Below, in pieces: positions 4,852 through 10,335 of a stretch of DNA of 10,335 bases. The notes below the pieces were generated by a model. It did no database searches, was not told the origin of the DNA, and was given only the letters and a program-made list of their open reading frames with translations. The translations under genes and the position numbers were made by a program. Each line of letters starts with the position of its first letter. Within the stretch, counting starts at the first letter, position 1. Origin of the DNA: Chloroflexota bacterium (GTDB lineage Bacteria; Chloroflexota; Limnocylindria; Limnocylindrales; CSP1-4); NCBI GenBank assembly GCA_021785115.1, contig JAJYGO010000246.1, positions 1-10,335 on the forward strand, read 5' to 3'.

Positions 4852-5871
4852 GTGCTGACCCAGGCCGACCTGCAGGCCATGATCGCCGACACGGAGGCCG
4901 AGATCCTCCAGGTCGTCGACGCCGTGGACGCCCCCGCGACCCGCGGCCTCTACGACATGGTGCGCTACCACCTCGGGCTCGACGGTCCGCCGGGCCTGAG
5001 CGGCAAGCGCCTCCGCCCGCTCCTGGGCCTGCTCGCGTACGCGTCCATCGCGGGGGATCACCGGCGCGCGCTTCCGGGCGCCGCTGCCGTCGAGCTGGGC
5101 CACAACTTCAGCCTGGTCCACGACGACATCGAGGACCGCGACGTGGAGCGACGCCACCGCGCCGCTCTCTGGACGGTGTACGGGGTCGGCCAGGCGATCA
5201 ACGCCGGCGACACGCTGTTCGTGCTTTCGCGCCTCGCGCTCCACCGGCTGACCGACCTCGGGTTCAGCGACCGCAAGGTGCTGCGCCTCATGCGGCTGTA
5301 CGACGACACGTGCCTGGCGCTGTGCGAGGGCCAGTACCTCGACATCCGGGCGTCGGATCACGGCGCCGAGATGTCGGTGGACGGCTACTTCGACATGATC
5401 GGCCGCAAGACCGCCGCGCTGATCGCCGCCTCGGTCGAGGCGGGCGCGCTGCTGGCGACCGACGACCAGGCGGTGGTCGACGCCTACCGCCGTTTCGGGT
5501 GGGCGCTCGGGCTGGCGTTCCAGGTGAACGACGACGTGCTGGGGATCTGGGGGCAGGAGCAGGTGACCGGCAAGGAGCCCTCGGACCTCGCCAAGCACAA
5601 GAAGACGCTGCCGGTGCTGTACGCGCTTGAGCACGCCACCCCCGGGGACCGTGAGCGACTGGTGGACCTGTACGCCCGGTCGGACTCGACCGGCGACGAA
5701 GTGGCCGAGGCCCGCGCGATCCTGGAGCGATCGGGAGCGCGCGACTACGCGCGGGCGGAGGCGCGGCGCTTCCGCGACGAGGCGCTCGCGGCGCTCGACG
5801 CGACCGGCGTGATCGAGGGCGACGCTCGGGAGCGGCTGCGCGACCTGATGATGTCCGCGATCAGCGCGTAG
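4852..5871 (+). CDS. Polyprenyl diphosphate synthase (trans-isoprenyl, FPP/GGPP synthase family)
   Basis: Condenses isopentenyl diphosphate onto allylic diphosphates to make a C15-C50 isoprenoid chain; all-helical, cytosolic. The 339 residues hold GKRLRPLLG (51-59), the first aspartate motif DDIED (91-95) followed by RRH, the lysine block GRKTAALI (184-191), and the second aspartate motif FQVNDDVLGIWG (223-234) followed by VTGKEPSDL. The last Asp of the second DDxxD is Gly231; relatives with DDLLG are common in actinobacterial geranylgeranyl diphosphate synthases. Product length cannot be told reliably, and C20 is a guess from that resemblance. The start is GTG 4852 (VLTQADL), supported by the -10-like TATCAT 7 nt upstream; ATG 4879 is the alternative. 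Upstream extension runs antisense into recO and is rejected. Its substrate pathway includes IspE encoded at the right end of the window. Confidence 0.93.
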   Translation: MLTQADLQAMIADTEAEILQVVDAVDAPATRGLYDMVRYHLGLDGPPGLSGKRLRPLLGLLAYASIAGDHRRALPGAAAVELGHNFSLVHDDIEDRDVERRHRAALWTVYGVGQAINAGDTLFVLSRLALHRLTDLGFSDRKVLRLMRLYDDTCLALCEGQYLDIRASDHGAEMSVDGYFDMIGRKTAALIAASVEAGALLATDDQAVVDAYRRFGWALGLAFQVNDDVLGIWGQEQVTGKEPSDLAKHKKTLPVLYALEHATPGDRERLVDLYARSDSTGDEVAEARAILERSGARDYARAEARRFRDEALAALDATGVIEGDARERLRDLMMSAISA

Positions 5872-5902
5872 GCCGAACGCAAGGGGTCGTGTCGCGGGGC
5901 CG

Positions 5903-5930
5903 GCCGCCCTGTCCGCTCCGCCCGGGCGGC
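5903..5930 (+). terminator. Possible terminator hairpin after the polyprenyl synthase gene
   Basis: A perfect 7-bp GC stem (5903-5909 with 5924-5930) has a 14-nt loop and lies 31 bp after the stop codon and before the next gene's promoter. There is no T-run. Function is inferred from position. Confidence 0.35.
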
Positions 5931-5966
5931 ACGATCCACGCGCCACCCCTCTCCCTCGCCGCGCGC

Positions 5967-5972
5967 TATCGT
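5967..5972 (+). promoter_or_regulatory. Candidate leaderless -10 box for the epimerase-like gene
   Basis: TATCGT (TANNNT form, 4 of 6 to consensus) ends exactly 7 nt before GTG 5980, the same geometry as at 4839-4844. The intervening GGGGAGC is too close to the GTG to serve well as a ribosome binding site. Confidence 0.5.
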
Positions 5973-5979
5973 GGGGAGC

Positions 5980-6531
5980 GTGCGGATCTTCGTCGCGGGC
6001 GCCTCCGGCGTGATCGGGCGCGAGCTCCTGCCCATGCTCGCGGGTCACGACGTGGTCGGGATGACGCGGTCGCGGCCGGAGCTGGCGCGAGAGCTCGGTG
6101 CGGAGCCAGCGGTCGTCGACGTGTACGAGCGCGACGCCGTGTTCGCGGCCGTCGGGGCTGCGCGGCCCGACGTCGTGGTCGACCTGCTCACGGACCTTGC
6201 CGGCGGTGACTTCCCGGCGAACAACCGGATCCGCCGCGAGGGGACGCCGAACCTTGTGGACGCCGCCGTCGCCGCCGGTGCCCGGAGGATCGTGGTGGAG
6301 AGCATCTCGTTCGGCGTCCCGCCGGATGCGGCCGCGGCGCGAGACGAGATGGAGCGGCTCGCGCGCGAGTCCGGGCTGGAGACGGTGATCGTGCACCTCG
6401 CGAGGCTCTGGGGTCCCGGGACATGGAACGACGCGCCCGGCGGGGACGGCGAGTACGTGAGCGTGCGCGACGCGGCGAGGATGGTCAGGGACGCGATCCT
6501 CGGCGCCTCGCCCGGGCCCGACCTGCGCTGA
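5980..6531 (+). CDS. Compact NAD(P)-binding Rossmann-fold protein, epimerase/dehydratase-like
   Basis: A 183-residue member of the extended short-chain dehydrogenase group. Residues 1-13 are a Rossmann opening with GASGVIG (7-13). Then come TR at 29-30 (possible cofactor phosphate contact), NNRIRREGTPNLVDAAVAAGARRIVVESISF (81-111), a segment typical of NAD-dependent epimerases, then LWGPGTW (143-149) and a final YVSVRDAARMVRDAI helix. Full-length relatives are near 300 residues. The middle and substrate parts here are much shorter, and no Tyr-x-x-x-Lys catalytic pair is visible, so it may bind cofactor without normal catalysis. The ends look intact, so it seems compact rather than frameshifted. 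The start is GTG 5980, because an in-frame GTG at 5971 overlaps the -10-like TATCGT. Substrate unknown. It converges on the CorC-type gene with 10 bp between stops. Confidence 0.82.
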   Translation: MRIFVAGASGVIGRELLPMLAGHDVVGMTRSRPELARELGAEPAVVDVYERDAVFAAVGAARPDVVVDLLTDLAGGDFPANNRIRREGTPNLVDAAVAAGARRIVVESISFGVPPDAAAARDEMERLARESGLETVIVHLARLWGPGTWNDAPGGDGEYVSVRDAARMVRDAILGASPGPDLR

Positions 6532-6541
6532 CCGGGGCCGG

Positions 6542-7870
6542 CTACTCCGCCCCCGCCTCCACGTCGGATGTCTCCTGTGGCCGGCGCACCGCCAGCACCT
6601 TGCCCACCCGCCGGCCGTCGGTGGACTCGACCGTCAGCCTGACGCCGTCCACGTCGAGGCTGTCGCCCACCTTCGGCACGCCGCCGACCCGGTGGTACAC
6701 GAGCCCGCCCACCGTGTCGTATTCCTCGCGATCCTCGTCCGCAAGGTCCACGCCGAACGCGTCGACGAAATCGTCGATGTTCGCGCGGCCGTCGAACCGC
6801 ACCTCCGCCTCCGAGACGCGCTCCACCATCGGCTCCTCGACGTCGTACTCGTCCTGGATCTCGCCGACGATCTCCTCCAGCAGGTCCTCGATCGTGACGA
6901 TCCCCGCCGTCCCGCCGTACTCGTCGAGCACGATCGCGATGTGCACCTTCCGCCGCTGGAGCTCGTGGAGCAGGTCGTCCACGCTCATCGACTCGGGCAC
7001 GAAGAGGGGCGTGCGCAGCAGCCGCCGGAGCTCGGGCGGCTCCGCGTTGTCCTTCAGGTAGGGCAGCAGGTCCTTCGCGTAGAGGATCCCGACGACGTTG
7101 TCGATCGACTCCTCGTACACGGGGATCCGCGAGTGGCCCTCGCGCAGGATCGTGTCGACGGCCTCGCCGAACGCCGTCTCGACGGGGATGGCCGTCACGT
7201 CGATGCGCGGCACCATCACCTCGTGGACCCGCCCTTCCCCGAGTTCGATGACGGCCGAGATCATCTGCTCCTCCTCTGCCTCGAGCACACCCTGCTCGCC
7301 GCCTCGCTCGACGAGGATCTTCAGCTCCTCCATCGAGATCTGGCTGCGGTCCTTATGCTCGGCGCCGAGGGGCCGCGTCACGGCGTTCGTGATCGCCTCG
7401 AGCAGCCGGACGAGGGGGCTCAGGATTCTCTCGAGCAGCTCGAAGGGTCCGGATGCAGCCAGGGCGTACCGATCCGCGTTGGCGAGCGCGAGGGTCTTGG
7501 GCACGAGCTCGCCGAACACGATCGTGACCAGCGCGAGGATGGCCGTCACGATCACCAGGCTCAGGATGCCCGCGTACGGCGAGAGGACGGGCACCTGGCC
7601 CAGCAGAACCTCCAGCCCGGGCGTCAGGCTGACGGCGCCGTACGCCGACGCCAGGAACCCGATGAACGTGATGCCGACCTGCGTCACGGCAAGGAACCGT
7701 CCCGGACGGAGCAGCAGGCGGTCGACGCGGCGCGCCGCGCGGTTGCCCTCCTCGACCAGCTGCTCGACCCGGCTCCGGCGGACGGTGACCAGGGCGATCT
7801 CGGCGGCCACGAAGATCGCGTTGAGGAAGATCAGGATTGCGATGACGATGAGCTCGCCGAGCGTGTTCAT
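6542..7870 (-). CDS. CNNM/CorC (HlyC) family membrane protein with CBS pair
   Basis: A 442-residue inner-membrane protein of the 'hemolysin-related' UPF0053 group, whose characterised members act in magnesium and cobalt transport or resistance. Order: a DUF21/CNNM membrane domain (1-170) with hydrophobic helices near 5-28, 60-83 and 99-127 and the motif FGELVPKTLAL (119-129); a CBS pair (about 215-340) with MVPRIDV (219-225) and the signature DEYGGTAGIVTIEDLLEEI (316-334); and a CorC_HlyC C-terminal domain (about 350-430). Despite the historical name, hemolytic activity should not be assumed. The ATG at 7870 overlaps the glmU stop as ATGA, and there is no good Shine-Dalgarno, so translation is probably coupled to glmU. 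In many bacteria a relative sits near ybeY, era and recO; here it is a few kilobases from recO. Confidence 0.93.
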   Translation of the reverse strand: MNTLGELIVIAILIFLNAIFVAAEIALVTVRRSRVEQLVEEGNRAARRVDRLLLRPGRFLAVTQVGITFIGFLASAYGAVSLTPGLEVLLGQVPVLSPYAGILSLVIVTAILALVTIVFGELVPKTLALANADRYALAASGPFELLERILSPLVRLLEAITNAVTRPLGAEHKDRSQISMEELKILVERGGEQGVLEAEEEQMISAVIELGEGRVHEVMVPRIDVTAIPVETAFGEAVDTILREGHSRIPVYEESIDNVVGILYAKDLLPYLKDNAEPPELRRLLRTPLFVPESMSVDDLLHELQRRKVHIAIVLDEYGGTAGIVTIEDLLEEIVGEIQDEYDVEEPMVERVSEAEVRFDGRANIDDFVDAFGVDLADEDREEYDTVGGLVYHRVGGVPKVGDSLDVDGVRLTVESTDGRRVGKVLAVRRPQETSDVEAGAE

Positions 7871-9276
7871 CTGGCCGGGCCGGAGTCCTCGGCCTGCAGC
7901 GGCTCTGCGGCACGGACACGCGGATGGCGGATCCGGGCCGGAACGCCGACGGCAAGCATGCCGTCGGGCACGTCGTGGGTCACCACGGAGCCTGCCCCTG
8001 TCCGCGCACCGGCGCCGACACTGATCGGCGCGACGAGCATCGTGTCGGAGCCGATGAAGGCCCCGTCGCCGATCGTCGTGGGGTGCTTCGCGGCCCCGTC
8101 GTAGTTGCACGTGATCGTGCCTGCACCGATGTTGACGTGCGCGCCGATGGTGGCGTCGCCCAGGTAGCTGAAATGGTGCTGCTTGGAGCCCGGCCCCAGC
8201 CGGCTCGCCTTGATCTCGGCGAAGTTGCCCACCTCGGCGCCATCGCCGACCCACGCGCCGGGGCGCAGGTGAGCCCACGGGCCGACCCGCACGTCGTCGC
8301 CGACCTCGCTGGACTCGATCACGCTGGACCAGATCCGGCAACGTTCCCCGACGATGCTGCCGACGATCCGGCTGCCCGCGCCGATGACGGTGTCGGTGCC
8401 GATCCGGGTGCGGCCCTGCAGCACCACGCCGGGCTCCAGCACCACGTCCGGCGCGATCTCGACCTCCGCGTCGACCAGGACCGACCCGGGGTCGAGCATC
8501 GTGACGCCGGCCAGCATGTGCGCCTCCACGATCCGGCGGCGCAGCTCCGCCTCGGCGGCGGCGAGCTGCACGCGATCGTTGACCCCGGCGAGCTCCCGGT
8601 CGTCCGCCACGTCGAGGGCCACCACGCTGCCGCCCTCGGCCCGCGCCATCGCGATCAGTCCGGTGAGGTAGTACTCGCCGGTCGATGGGGACGGCCCGAT
8701 CTCGCCGATGCGCGAGCGGACCCAGGCGGCGTCGAACGCGTAGAGCGCGGCATTGACCTCCCCGACCGTGAGGGTCGGCGCGTCGGCGTCCTTCTCCTCG
8801 ACGATCCCGGCCACCCGGCCGTCGGCGTCGCGGACCACGCGGCCGTATCCGCGAGGGTCCGGCGGCCGGGTCACCGTGATGGCCACGGTCGCCGCCTCCG
8901 CGCGCCGCAGCGCCACCAGGCGCTGGACCGTGGCGGGCCGCAGGAGGGGCACGTCACCGCTCAGCACGACGCACTCGTCGATGTCCGCCGGCGCGACCGC
9001 CAGGGCGGCCCGCAGCGCGTCGGCGGTGCCCAGGGGCTCGACCTGGAGCGCAAACCGGGCGTCGTCTGCCGCGAACACGTCACGGATCGCCGCGGTGGCC
9101 GGCGAGAACACCACCAGCGGCGAGCGGCCGCCGACGGCGCGCGCGGCATCCAGCACGTGCGCCAGCATTGGCCTGCCGCAGACGGGGTGGAGGACCTTTG
9201 GGCGCCGCGACCGCATCCGCGTGCCGAGCCCCGCCGCGAGCACGATCGCGAGAGGCCCACCGTCCGCGCCGCTCAT
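7867..9276 (-). CDS. glmU: Bifunctional GlmU: N-acetylglucosamine-1-phosphate uridyltransferase / glucosamine-1-phosphate acetyltransferase
   Basis: Makes UDP-GlcNAc, the precursor of peptidoglycan and other glycans, in two steps: acetylation of glucosamine-1-phosphate, then uridylylation. The 469-residue length is standard. The N-terminal nucleotidyltransferase shows LAAGLGTRM (13-21) and PKVLHPVCGRPM (26-37), GDVPL (107-111), GYGRVVRD (143-150) and GVND (231-234). From about 260 on there is a left-handed beta-helix of hexapeptide repeats with LRPG (337-340), KQHHFSYLGD (365-374, catalytic His368) and NIGAGTITCNYDG (382-394). Both activities look intact. Start ATG 9276; ribosome binding site weak. 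A good sigma-70-type promoter lies at 9327-9355, giving a leader of about 45 nt. Its stop overlaps the next gene by ATGA. Confidence 0.97.
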   Translation of the reverse strand: MSGADGGPLAIVLAAGLGTRMRSRRPKVLHPVCGRPMLAHVLDAARAVGGRSPLVVFSPATAAIRDVFAADDARFALQVEPLGTADALRAALAVAPADIDECVVLSGDVPLLRPATVQRLVALRRAEAATVAITVTRPPDPRGYGRVVRDADGRVAGIVEEKDADAPTLTVGEVNAALYAFDAAWVRSRIGEIGPSPSTGEYYLTGLIAMARAEGGSVVALDVADDRELAGVNDRVQLAAAEAELRRRIVEAHMLAGVTMLDPGSVLVDAEVEIAPDVVLEPGVVLQGRTRIGTDTVIGAGSRIVGSIVGERCRIWSSVIESSEVGDDVRVGPWAHLRPGAWVGDGAEVGNFAEIKASRLGPGSKQHHFSYLGDATIGAHVNIGAGTITCNYDGAAKHPTTIGDGAFIGSDTMLVAPISVGAGARTGAGSVVTHDVPDGMLAVGVPARIRHPRVRAAEPLQAEDSGPAR

Positions 9277-9310
9277 GACGGGAGCGCCCCGTCGCGACCT
9301 GGAGGCTGGA

Positions 9311-9355
9311 TTGACACGTCCTGTCGATTCTCGGGCGAGCCCGGGGAAGTGTCAA
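9311..9355. repeat. Inverted repeat TTGACAC...GTGTCAA around the glmU promoter
   Basis: A perfect 7-bp inverted repeat has arms at 9311-9317 and 9349-9355, with a smaller GC stem (9332-9336 with 9339-9343) between them. One arm is the glmU -35; the other lies just downstream of its start point. It may be a two-site operator or chance. Confidence 0.4.
9327..9355 (-). promoter_or_regulatory. Sigma-70-type promoter for glmU and the CorC-type gene
   Basis: On the minus strand TTGACA (9350-9355), an exact -35 consensus, is followed after 17 bp by GAGAAT (9327-9332, 4 of 6). Transcription would start near 9320, about 44 nt upstream of ATG 9276. The -35 is one arm of an inverted repeat (9311-9317 with 9349-9355). 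Confidence 0.65.
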
Positions 9356-9442
9356 CGCCGTCGGCCTGCGGGCCAGGGCTCGAGACAGCGATGCTGGCCT
9401 GCGCGGCTACCCCGATGCCCGGCCGCCCTGGAGTCGAGCGCG

Positions 9443-9829
9443 TCACGCCCGCTCAGCGACGAATGCCGTCGCCTCGATCTCCACCCGCCCGGCGCGCGGG
9501 AGCGCCGCCACGGCGACAGTCGACCGGGCCGGGAACGGCTCGGCGAAGTGACGGGCGTACACGGCGTTGACCGCGGCGAAATCGGCCATGTCGACCAGGA
9601 AGATCGTGGTCTTGACGACATCGTCCATGGTCGCGCCGGCCGCCGCAAGTACGGCCTCGAGGTTGACCAGGGCGCGCTCGGTCTGCCGTTCCACGCCGGC
9701 CGCCAGCTCGCCGGTCGCGGGATCCATCCCGAGCTGACCGGAGCAGAACACCAGCCGGTGAGCCCGAACGGCCTGGCTGTAGGGTCCGATCGCCGCCGGG
9801 GCGGCGTCGGTGGCGACGGGGTCCTTCAT
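9443..9829 (-). CDS. RidA/YjgF/YER057c/UK114 family protein (enamine/imine deaminase)
   Basis: A 128-residue trimeric-fold protein. RidA hydrolyses reactive 2-aminoacrylate and other enamine/imine intermediates made by PLP enzymes such as threonine dehydratase. Visible marks: APAAIGPYSQAV (10-21) with Tyr17, FCSGQLGMDPATGEL (28-42), and PARSTVAVAALPRAGRVEIEA (100-120), where Arg102 is the substrate carboxylate-binding arginine of true RidA members and Glu119 the matching acid. Arg102 supports deaminase activity rather than one of the Rid groups lacking it. The ATG at 9829 overlaps the ispE stop by ATGA, and GGAGG (9836-9840) lies 6 nt upstream, so it has its own good ribosome binding site as well as coupling. 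Why it pairs with ispE is not clear; the link may be simple transcription economy. Confidence 0.93.
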   Translation of the reverse strand: MKDPVATDAAPAAIGPYSQAVRAHRLVFCSGQLGMDPATGELAAGVERQTERALVNLEAVLAAAGATMDDVVKTTIFLVDMADFAAVNAVYARHFAEPFPARSTVAVAALPRAGRVEIEATAFVAERA

Positions 9830-10335
9830 GCCTCTCCTCCCAGGGTCATGGTCGCGATCACCTCGAGCGAGCCGCCCGGTCGTGACAGGCGCCCGTCCCG
9901 GTCGGCGGCACGGACGGCCGCCGCAGCCCGGCGAGCCGCCCCGGGCGAAGGATAGAGGACCGCGAGCGACGGACCGGACCCGCTCAGGAGCACCGCCCGT
10001 CCGAGCAGCGCAGCCAGGTCGCGTCGCAGCGGCTCGAGCTCGGGCAGGAGCCGCGCGGCCGCCGGCAGCAGGTCGTTCGCGGGCCGGATGGCCGCGACGT
10101 CCGCGGCGGAGGCTCCGCGCCGGAGCAGGGCGGCGAGGTTCGCGGCATCGCCGTGCCCGGCACCGGGCGGCACACCGGGCCGCGCGAAGTGCCGAGCGGC
10201 CCCCGCGCGCCCCTCGCCCGCCGCGTCCAGGGCCGCGAAGACATCCCGGGTGGAGAGCCGCGCGGCGGGGACCACGAGCAGCACGCCGAGCGGCCCGCCC
10301 GCCGGCGGCGGCAGCCGCCGCAGCCGCTCGCCGCG
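9826..10335 (-). CDS. ispE: 4-diphosphocytidyl-2-C-methyl-D-erythritol kinase, C-terminal part (cut by window edge)
   Basis: IspE phosphorylates CDP-methylerythritol with ATP in the MEP pathway to isopentenyl diphosphate. The reading frame is open from 10335 to the TGA at 9826-9828, giving 169 residues of the C-terminal part; the N-terminal kinase half (roughly 120-140 residues in typical family members) lies outside. The visible part starts with RGERLRRLP, the IspE block after the ATP loop, then VVPAARLSTRDVF, PANDLLPAA (equivalent to the family NDLEPAA) and the third GHMP-kinase motif LLSGSGPSLAVLY. Together these separate it from other GHMP kinases. A GTG at 10284 could be mistaken for a start but lies inside the conserved domain. 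It overlaps ridA by 4 nt and indicates that isoprenoids here come from the MEP route, feeding the polyprenyl synthase gene in this window. Confidence 0.9.
   Translation of the reverse strand, partial: RGERLRRLPPPAGGPLGVLLVVPAARLSTRDVFAALDAAGEGRAGAARHFARPGVPPGAGHGDAANLAALLRRGASAADVAAIRPANDLLPAAARLLPELEPLRRDLAALLGRAVLLSGSGPSLAVLYPSPGAARRAAAAVRAADRDGRLSRPGGSLEVIATMTLGGEA

Larger units (their letters stand above)
9277..9442. other. Spacer between ridA and glmU
   Basis: About 166 bp holding the glmU promoter and its inverted repeat, plus a 6-bp stem (9371-9376 with 9394-9399) that could mark the end of the ispE-ridA transcript. No T-run and no small gene are seen. Confidence 0.4.

Noticed and set aside
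5971..5973. GTG 5971 as start of the epimerase-like gene
   Set aside because: It overlaps the TATCGT hexamer and would add three residues before the Rossmann strand; GTG 5980 fits the leaderless pattern.
4741..6396. 551-codon minus-strand open frame opposite the polyprenyl synthase and epimerase-like genes
   Set aside because: Its low-complexity Arg/His/Val-rich translation mirrors the third-position GC bias of real genes on the other strand and shows no recognisable domain.
6692..8104. 470-codon plus-strand open frame opposite the CorC-type gene
   Set aside because: It is antisense to a protein with intact CNNM, CBS and CorC domains; the composition is shadow-like.
7924..9570. 548-codon plus-strand open frame opposite glmU and ridA
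   Set aside because: It is a shadow of glmU, whose motifs are complete, and contains no recognisable family.
10282..10284. GTG as a start codon for a short separate gene at the right end
   Set aside because: The frame is open to the window edge and the residues upstream of the GTG (RGERLRRLP) match the conserved IspE body.
1..10335. Mobile elements, CRISPR arrays, toxin-antitoxin or defence islands
   Set aside because: No transposase, integrase, regular spaced repeats, toxin-antitoxin pair or defence domain is visible; all genes fit a chromosomal housekeeping setting.

Overview
The window is GC-rich (about 70% by eye), densely coded, and reads as chromosomal housekeeping DNA from a high-GC bacterium. 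The gene mix is a dimeric-type glycyl-tRNA synthetase, RecO, GlmU, the MEP-pathway kinase IspE, a CNNM/CorC protein and a short-chain polyprenyl synthase. Together with GTG starts and -10 hexamers placed 6-7 nt before start codons (probable leaderless mRNAs), this fits Actinomycetota or a high-GC Chloroflexota lineage such as Limnocylindria. That placement is inference from gene content and style; nothing in the window is decisive. There is no rRNA, tRNA, CRISPR array, insertion sequence or prophage.

Layout. Positions 1-883 hold a minus-strand operon: an ArsR-type repressor, then a DsrE-like protein, then the first codons of a third gene that leaves the window at position 1. A 299-bp gap (866-1164) rich in inverted repeats separates it from a divergent hemerythrin gene (1165-1662, plus). 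That gene converges on glycyl-tRNA synthetase (1725-3149, minus), with a 9-bp GC hairpin between them. Upstream of glyS on the minus strand come a YbaK-type tRNA deacylase (3316-3837) and recO (4055-4819). recO is divergent, across only 32 bp, from a polyprenyl diphosphate synthase (4852-5871, plus), which is followed by a compact Rossmann-fold epimerase-like gene (5980-6531, plus). The latter converges, with a 10-bp gap, on a minus-strand unit: ispE (cut by the right edge) and ridA, then glmU and a CBS/CorC membrane protein. Both pairs overlap by ATGA.

How the genes relate. glyS and the ybaK-type editor both concern tRNA charging. ispE (isoprenoid precursors) and the polyprenyl synthase (chain elongation) are in one pathway, and GlmU makes UDP-GlcNAc for the cell wall. 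The arsR-dsrE unit looks like a small sulfur- or thiol-responsive operon. I found no clearly new system. The observations most worth a second look are the repeated leaderless-promoter pattern, the interleaved recO/polyprenyl-synthase promoters, the arsR-dsrE operon, and the glmU promoter set in an inverted repeat.
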